Of a stretch of 14,832 bases of DNA, positions 13,783 through 14,832 are shown piece by piece. Source of the stretch: Planctomycetota bacterium (lineage in GTDB: Bacteria > Planctomycetota > PUPC01); assembly GCA_003559755.1 (NCBI GenBank), contig PWKM01000109.1, positions 1 through 14,832 on the forward strand. Reading direction: 5' to 3'. The notes beneath the pieces were generated by a model. It was given only the letters and a program-made list of their open reading frames with translations, ran no database searches and was not told the DNA's origin. The number at the start of each line of letters is the position of its first letter. Position 1 is the stretch's first letter. The translations under genes and the position numbers were made by a program.

Positions 13783-14832
13783 GTGAGGCCCTTCCAACTG
13801 CTGATCAAACCGGTGGGCGACCGGTGCAATCTCCGTTGCGGCTACTGCTTCTACTGCGGGACAGAGAACCGGCTCGCGGGGGGGCTCGACGCCGACCGCC
13901 GGGCCGAACCGACCATGCCCGACCGCCTGCTGGAGCCGATGGTTCGGGAGTTCCTCTCCTACCGGATGCCCCAGTCCGTCTTCTGCTGGCAGGGCGGCGA
14001 ACCGACTCTCGCCGGGCTCGATTTCTTCCAGCGCATCGTCGAGCTGCAACAGGAACACGGAGCCCGTCGGCAGCGGGTGGGCAATGCGTTCCAGACCAAC
14101 GGCCTGCTCATCGACAGCGACTGGGCCCGCTTCCTGGCGGAGTACCACTTCCTGGTGGGCCTCTCCATCGACGGCCCGCGCGATCTCCACGAGGCCATGC
14201 GGGGCAAGTCGTTCGATGCGACGATGCGCGCGGCCCAACTCTTCCGCCAGTTCGGAGTCGAGTTCAACATCCTGGCGGTGGTCAGCCGGGCGAACGTCGA
14301 GCGGGGGGCCGAGGTGTACCGCTGGTTCGCCGACCGCGGCTACGACAATCTCCAGTTCATCCCCTGCCGCGAGGTCCAGGAGGACGGCTCGCTGACCCCC
14401 GAGAGCATCACCGCCGAGGAATTCGGCGGCTTCCTCGTCGCCGTCTTCGACGAGTGGTGGAAGGATGGGGTGAACCGGGTATCGGAGCGGAACATCGACA
14501 GCGCCCTGGCATATCACCTCCAGGGCGAGCCGACGATGTGTACCTACCAGGAACGATGCAGCGACTACCTGATGATCGAGCGGGGCGGCGAGGTATTTCC
14601 GTGCGATTTCTTCGGAAGGCCCGAATGGCTGCTCGGGTATCTGGGCGAACGCCCGATGCACGAGTTCATCGAGGACGCCCGGGCGGAAACATTCGCTGCC
14701 CTCAAGAGCCAGTCCGCTGCCGAGTGCCGGGAGTGCGAGTTCTGGGCACTGTGCCACGGCGGCTGCCCACGCGACAGACGGCCGGACGGGAAGAGCCACT
14801 ACTGCGAGGGCTACCGGGCGTTCTTCGCCGCC
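13783..14832 (+). CDS. Anaerobic sulfatase-maturating radical SAM enzyme, 3' end cut off
   Basis: This enzyme should convert the active-site Cys or Ser of a sulfatase to formylglycine using a radical from S-adenosylmethionine, in the cytoplasm without oxygen. The 350 codons run open to the window edge. The radical SAM cluster motif is Cys15, Cys19, Cys22 in CNLRCGYC, then WQGGEPTL (69-76), QTNG (104-107) and SIDGP (128-132). The SPASM part has Cys253, 259, 274 and 328 (auxiliary cluster I) and Cys315, 318, 324 and 341 (cluster II), in the spacing of the Clostridium perfringens enzyme. Asp275 in PCDFF corresponds to its catalytic Asp277. Family members are about 370-400 residues, so perhaps 15-50 are missing. 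I chose the GTG start because MRPFQLLIKP is where homologues begin; a TTG at 13741 is an alternative. No sulfatase gene is in the window. Confidence 0.93.
   Translation, partial: MRPFQLLIKPVGDRCNLRCGYCFYCGTENRLAGGLDADRRAEPTMPDRLLEPMVREFLSYRMPQSVFCWQGGEPTLAGLDFFQRIVELQQEHGARRQRVGNAFQTNGLLIDSDWARFLAEYHFLVGLSIDGPRDLHEAMRGKSFDATMRAAQLFRQFGVEFNILAVVSRANVERGAEVYRWFADRGYDNLQFIPCREVQEDGSLTPESITAEEFGGFLVAVFDEWWKDGVNRVSERNIDSALAYHLQGEPTMCTYQERCSDYLMIERGGEVFPCDFFGRPEWLLGYLGERPMHEFIEDARAETFAALKSQSAAECRECEFWALCHGGCPRDRRPDGKSHYCEGYRAFFAA

Noticed and set aside
13486..14799. 437-codon minus-strand open frame over the transporter end and the maturase
   Set aside because: The opposite strand encodes an almost complete maturase with all its cluster cysteines in place, so this frame is a shadow.

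Overview
The window is GC-rich, densely coding DNA with eight protein genes, the last cut by the right edge. I found no tRNA, rRNA, CRISPR array, insertion sequence or phage gene. The gene set suggests a Planctomycetota-like (PVC group) bacterium or a similar environmental polysaccharide degrader: a giant HEAT/Kelch/fibronectin lipoprotein, a heparinase II/III-type lyase, a GG-FAD oxidoreductase beside a Gfo/Idh/MocA dehydrogenase, a large exported glycosidase-like protein and an anaerobic sulfatase-maturating radical SAM enzyme. This placement is inference; no phylogenetic marker is present. The maturase suggests anoxic or microoxic life.

Layout: a left arm on the minus strand (9088 down to 21) and a right arm on the plus strand (9295 to the end) diverge from a 206-base regulatory region at 9089-9294. 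The left arm reads, in transcription order: exported heparinase II/III-like lyase, cytoplasmic FAD-dependent oxidoreductase, cytoplasmic Gfo/Idh/MocA oxidoreductase, and a lipoprotein of about 1240 residues. The right arm reads: purine nucleoside phosphorylase, then 16 bases later an exported 844-residue glycosidase-like protein, an EamA/DMT transporter, and a sulfatase maturase missing only its last residues.

Promoter-like pairs (TTGNNN, 17-base spacer, A/T-rich -10) lie at good distances before four genes: lyase, lipoprotein, phosphorylase and transporter. Strong AGGAGG sites 5-6 bases from an ATG reset the starts of the lipoprotein (3740) and the FAD enzyme (6537) inward from the longest frames.

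Working model (inference): the lyase cleaves a uronic-acid polysaccharide outside the cytoplasm, the two redox enzymes act on the released sugars inside, and the maturase activates sulfatases encoded elsewhere, which would fit a sulfated polymer. The lipoprotein could be a surface scaffold or sensor. The phosphorylase looks like housekeeping purine salvage, apparently co-transcribed with an unrelated exported protein. I see no defence system, toxin-antitoxin pair or mobile element. The least understood parts are the lipoprotein and the glycosidase-like protein. No intergenic stretch exceeds 300 bases.
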